Shown here: positions 61,297 to 64,000 of the stretch, piece after piece | Layout: the number at the start of each line of letters is the position of its first letter | How positions within the stretch are numbered: the stretch's first letter is position 1 | Assembly (NCBI RefSeq): GCF_031979925.1 | Contig: NZ_DALZFB010000003.1 | Location: forward strand, 375,725 to 439,724 | Direction of reading: 5' to 3' | From: Pseudescherichia sp031979925 | Lineage (GTDB): Bacteria; Pseudomonadota; Gammaproteobacteria; Enterobacterales; Enterobacteriaceae | Length of the DNA: 64,000 nucleotides | Position numbers and translations under genes: made by a program | The notes under the pieces: generated by a model | Database searches by the model: none | What the model was told of the DNA's origin: nothing | Seen by the model: only the letters and a program-made list of their open reading frames with translations

Positions 61297-62652
61297 GTGT
61301 CAAAGGCAACCGAACAAAACGACAAGCTTAAACGGGCAATCATTATTTCAGCAGTGCTGCACGTCATTCTGTTTGCAGCGCTGATCTGGAGCTCGTTTGA
61401 TGAGCATATAGATGCCTCTGCGGGCGGCGGCGGTGGCTCGGCCATTGACGCCGTCATGGTCGATCCCGGCGCGGTCGTACAGCAGTACAATCGTCAACAG
61501 CAGCAGCAGGCGAGCGCGAAGCGTGCAGAAGAGCAGCGTGAAAAACAGGCGCAACAGCAGGCGGAAGAGCTGCGTGAAAAGCAGGCCGCCGAGCAGGAGC
61601 GTCTGAAACAGCTGGAAAAAGAGCGTTTGCAGGCGCAGGAGCAGGCGCGCGAGCAGGCCCAGCAGCAGAAACAGGCTGAAGAGGCGGCAAAGCAGGCGCA
61701 GGAAAAACAGAAGCAGGCTGAAGAAGCCGCGGCGAAGGCAGCGGCGGATGCAAAAGCGCAGGCCGATGCCCAGGCGAAGGCAGCAGAAGAGGCGGCACAA
61801 AAAGCCGCAGCGGATGCGAAAGCCAAAGCCGAAGCCGACGCGAAAGCAGCGGCTGATGCGGCGAAGAAAGCGGCGGCGGATGCGCAGAAGAAAGCCGAAG
61901 CCGACGCGGCGAAGAAAGCGCAGCAGGACGCCGAGAAGAAAGCCCAGGCCGAGGCCGCTAAGCAGGCAGCCGAGAAAGCCGCTGCTGAAAAAGCGGCCGC
62001 AGCAGCCGAGAAGGCTGCCGCAGCGAAAGCTGCGGCGGCAGAAAAAGCGGCTGCCGAGAAGAAAGCGGCTGCCGAAAAAGCGGCGGAAGAGAAAGCCGCT
62101 GCTGCCGCCGAGAAGGCTGCTGCTGCGAAAGCCGCGGCGGCAGAAAAAGCGGCTGCTGAGAAGAAGGCTGCCGCTGAAAAAGCTGCCGCAGACAAAGCGG
62201 CGGCAGCCAAAGCTGCCGCGGCGAAAAAAGCCGCAGCAGCTGAGAAAGCGGCTGCGTCAGACGTTGACGACCTGTTCGGTGACCTGAGTTCAGGTAAGAA
62301 TGCGCCGAAAACAGGTGGCGGCGCGAAAGGAAGCGGTCAGCCTGCTAAAGATAGCGGAACAAGCGGCGCTAATGGTGGCGCATCAGGTGCCGATATTAGT
62401 GCCTACGCTGCGCAAATTCGTAATGCTATTCAGAGTCGGTTATACGGAGCTGACCTATATGCAGGTAAATCCTGTGTGTTGCATATTAAGCTGGCACCAG
62501 ATGGTCTGTTGCTAAACGTCACGCAAGAAGGTGGGGATCCAGCGTTATGTCAGGCTGCTCTAACCGCTGCAAAAACAGCCAGGATCCCTAAACCGCCTAG
62601 CCAGGATGTTTATGAGAAAGTAAAAGACGCCAAACTGGACTTTAAACTGTAA
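61297..62652 (+). CDS. tolA: TolA, envelope-spanning protein
   Basis: A 451-residue protein from GTG 61297 (E. coli 421). Domain I has one helix (IIISAVLHVILFAALIW) with the SHLS-like motif. Domain II is a long Ala/Lys/Glu-rich helix (about 60-330), including a 34-residue duplication at 61987-62190. Domain III ends with YAGKSCVLHIKLAPDG and the Cys pair. It links the TolQR motor to Pal and TolB during constriction and imports colicins and phage DNA. Confidence 0.97.
   Translation: MSKATEQNDKLKRAIIISAVLHVILFAALIWSSFDEHIDASAGGGGGSAIDAVMVDPGAVVQQYNRQQQQQASAKRAEEQREKQAQQQAEELREKQAAEQERLKQLEKERLQAQEQAREQAQQQKQAEEAAKQAQEKQKQAEEAAAKAAADAKAQADAQAKAAEEAAQKAAADAKAKAEADAKAAADAAKKAAADAQKKAEADAAKKAQQDAEKKAQAEAAKQAAEKAAAEKAAAAAEKAAAAKAAAAEKAAAEKKAAAEKAAEEKAAAAAEKAAAAKAAAAEKAAAEKKAAAEKAAADKAAAAKAAAAKKAAAAEKAAASDVDDLFGDLSSGKNAPKTGGGAKGSGQPAKDSGTSGANGGASGADISAYAAQIRNAIQSRLYGADLYAGKSCVLHIKLAPDGLLLNVTQEGGDPALCQAALTAAKTARIPKPPSQDVYEKVKDAKLDFKL
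61987..62190 (+). repeat. Tandem 102-base duplication in tolA
   Basis: Units 61987-62088 and 62089-62190 encode nearly the same 34 residues (EKAAAAAEKAAAAKAAAAEK... in both). Differences are mostly synonymous plus the last residues. It lengthens domain II. Confidence 0.85.
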
Positions 62653-62778
62653 TGTTTTTCCCACTAAAAATGGGAAAAACAGGCTAAGGTTGTGGTTGGG
62701 TATCGATTGTTTGTTTATTTGAGTTTGTTAACATTCTGCTAAATTATCGTGGGTAATGACTCAGATAAGGGAGATATG

Positions 62779-64000
62779 ATGAAGCAGGCATTACGCGTAG
62801 TAGTGAGTTTCTTTATGCTGTGGGCAGCTATGCTGCATGCAGAAGTACGTATCGAGATCACCCAAGGGGTGGACTCGGCACGCCCGATTGGCGTTGTTCC
62901 TTTCCAGTGGGCAGGTCCTGGCGCTGCGCCTGAAGATATCGGCGGCATCGTTAGTGCCGACCTGCGCAACAGCGGCAAGTTTAATCCGCTGGATCGCTCT
63001 CGCCTGCCGCAGCAGCCGGGTAGCGCCCAGGAAGTTCAACCAGCAGCATGGTCTGCGCTGGGGATTGATGCCGTAGTTGTTGGGCAGGTTACGCCTAACC
63101 CGGACGGTAGCTACAACGTGGCCTACCAGCTGGTTGATACCGGCGGTGCACCGGGTACCGTGCTGGCTCAGAACTCCTATAAAGTGAACAAGCAGTGGCT
63201 GCGCTACGCGGGCCATACCGCAAGTGACGAAGTTTTCGAGAAACTAAGCGGTATTAAAGGTGCGTTCCGTACCCGTATCGCCTACGTTGTACAGACCAAC
63301 GGCGGCCAGTTCCCGTATGAGCTGCGCGTCTCTGACTACGACGGCTACAACCAGTTCGTTGTTCACCGTTCACCGCAGCCGCTGATGTCACCGGCATGGT
63401 CTCCGGACGGCAGCAAGCTGGCCTACGTGACCTTTGAGAGCGGTCGTTCTGCGCTGGTGATCCAGACGTTGGCTAACCGTGCAGTACGTCAGGTTGCTTC
63501 GTTCCCGCGTCACAACGGTGCACCGGCATTCTCTCCGGACGGTACCAAGCTGGCGTTTGCCCTGTCGAAAACCGGTAGCCTGAACCTCTACGTGATGGAT
63601 ATTGGCTCTGGCCAGATCCGTCAGGTGACCGACGGTCGCAGCAACAACACCGAGCCGACCTGGTTCCCGGACAGCCAGAACCTGGCCTTTACCTCTGACC
63701 AGGCAGGTCGTCCGCAAGTATATAAAGTGAATGTTAACGGCGGTGCTCCGCAGCGTATCTCCTGGGAAGGTTCTCAGAACCAGGATGCTGACGTCAGCAG
63801 CGACGGCAAATTTATGGTAATGGTCAGCTCCAACGGTGGGCAGCAGCACATTGCCAAACAAGATCTGGCAGCGGGTGGCGTACAAGTCTTGTCGTCAACG
63901 TTCCTGGATGAAACGCCAAGTCTGGCACCTAACGGCACTATGGTAATCTACAGCTCTTCTCAGGGGATGGGATCCGTGCTGAATCTGGTTTCTACAGATG
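62779..64000 (+). CDS. tolB: TolB, periplasmic beta-propeller (3' end outside window)
   Basis: The first 407 residues of about 430. The start ATG 62779 (MKQALRVVVSFFMLW) follows AAGGGAGATATG; an ATG three bases upstream adds one Met. Residues 1-21 are a signal peptide ending LHAEVRIEI. The N-terminal domain is followed by propeller repeats with SPDGSKLAY and FSPDGTKLAF. TolB binds Pal and TolA. The gene continues beyond 64000. Confidence 0.97.
   Translation, partial: MKQALRVVVSFFMLWAAMLHAEVRIEITQGVDSARPIGVVPFQWAGPGAAPEDIGGIVSADLRNSGKFNPLDRSRLPQQPGSAQEVQPAAWSALGIDAVVVGQVTPNPDGSYNVAYQLVDTGGAPGTVLAQNSYKVNKQWLRYAGHTASDEVFEKLSGIKGAFRTRIAYVVQTNGGQFPYELRVSDYDGYNQFVVHRSPQPLMSPAWSPDGSKLAYVTFESGRSALVIQTLANRAVRQVASFPRHNGAPAFSPDGTKLAFALSKTGSLNLYVMDIGSGQIRQVTDGRSNNTEPTWFPDSQNLAFTSDQAGRPQVYKVNVNGGAPQRISWEGSQNQDADVSSDGKFMVMVSSNGGQQHIAKQDLAAGGVQVLSSTFLDETPSLAPNGTMVIYSSSQGMGSVLNLVSTD

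Noticed and set aside
61494..62210. 238-codon Ala/Ser/Phe-rich open frame antisense to tolA
   Set aside because: Its composition is just the complement of TolA's Ala/Lys/Glu repeats.
62655..62682. Terminator between tolA and tolB
   Set aside because: TTTTTCCCA and TGGGAAAAA form an AT-rich hairpin, but no T-run follows, so termination there is not supported.
1..64000. CRISPR arrays, tRNA or rRNA genes, insertion sequences
   Set aside because: No regularly spaced repeats, tRNA cloverleaf features or transposase genes were seen anywhere in the window.

Overview
The window is chromosome of a gamma-proteobacterium in the family Enterobacteriaceae. The backbone order is the E. coli glnS-to-tolB region: glnS, fur, fldA, ybfE, ybfF, seqA, pgm, speF, kdpEDCBAF, ybfA, ybgA, phr, ybgI, pxpBCA, nei, gltA, sdhCDAB, sucABCD, cydABX, ybgE, ybgC, tolQRAB. 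Protein identities to E. coli look high. The composition is moderately GC-rich, and REP/BIME palindromes of the enteric type sit at many gene ends. I would place it near Enterobacter, Klebsiella, Citrobacter or Lelliottia, but the sequence alone does not give a species.

Region by region. (1) 1-9983: the 3' end of glnS, then an accessory carbohydrate cluster where E. coli has chiPQ. A leftward operon encodes a two-subunit transketolase and a ribose-type ABC importer with a DUF2291 lipoprotein. A divergent rightward operon encodes an FGGY kinase and two short-chain dehydrogenases. The shared control region holds three copies of the same AT-rich palindrome. (2) 10139-25936: fur (with its uof leader ORF), fldA, ybfE, ybfF, seqA, pgm, speF (without potE) and the complete kdpFABCDE potassium system, then ybfA. 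(3) 26201-27145: an AT-rich Abi-type HEPN gene, a candidate phage-defence protein, where E. coli K-12 has rhsC. (4) 27235-33509: a TudS/DUF1722 fusion (RudS-like tRNA desulfidase), photolyase, ybgI, 5-oxoprolinase pxpBCA and nei. dtpD and abrB of E. coli are absent. (5) 33552-45146: the TCA-cycle block gltA/sdhCDAB/sucABCD. (6) 45351-55558: a LysR regulator and an eight-gene B12-dependent methylaspartate (glutamate fermentation) operon between sucD and cydA. (7) 56407-64000: cytochrome bd operon cydABX-ybgE and ybgC-tolQRA-tolB, with tolB cut by the window end.

How the genes work together. The methylaspartate operon should convert glutamate to 3-methylaspartate (GlmS/GlmE, reactivated by GlmL), then to mesaconate (methylaspartase), then to citramalate (FumD-like mesaconase), with a DAACS-family carrier for uptake. 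An AtuA/DUF4387 pair has no assigned step. The methylaspartase gene carries one in-frame amber codon with all known catalytic residues intact around it. The sugar cluster should import a pentose-like or branched substrate or polyol, oxidise or reduce it (SDRs), phosphorylate it (kinase) and feed it to central metabolism by a two-subunit transketolase. The exact substrate is not readable from sequence. The best leads for new biology are the sugar cluster with its triple operator, the AtuA/DUF4387 pair with the amber-interrupted methylaspartase, and the Abi/HEPN gene with its structured upstream segment.
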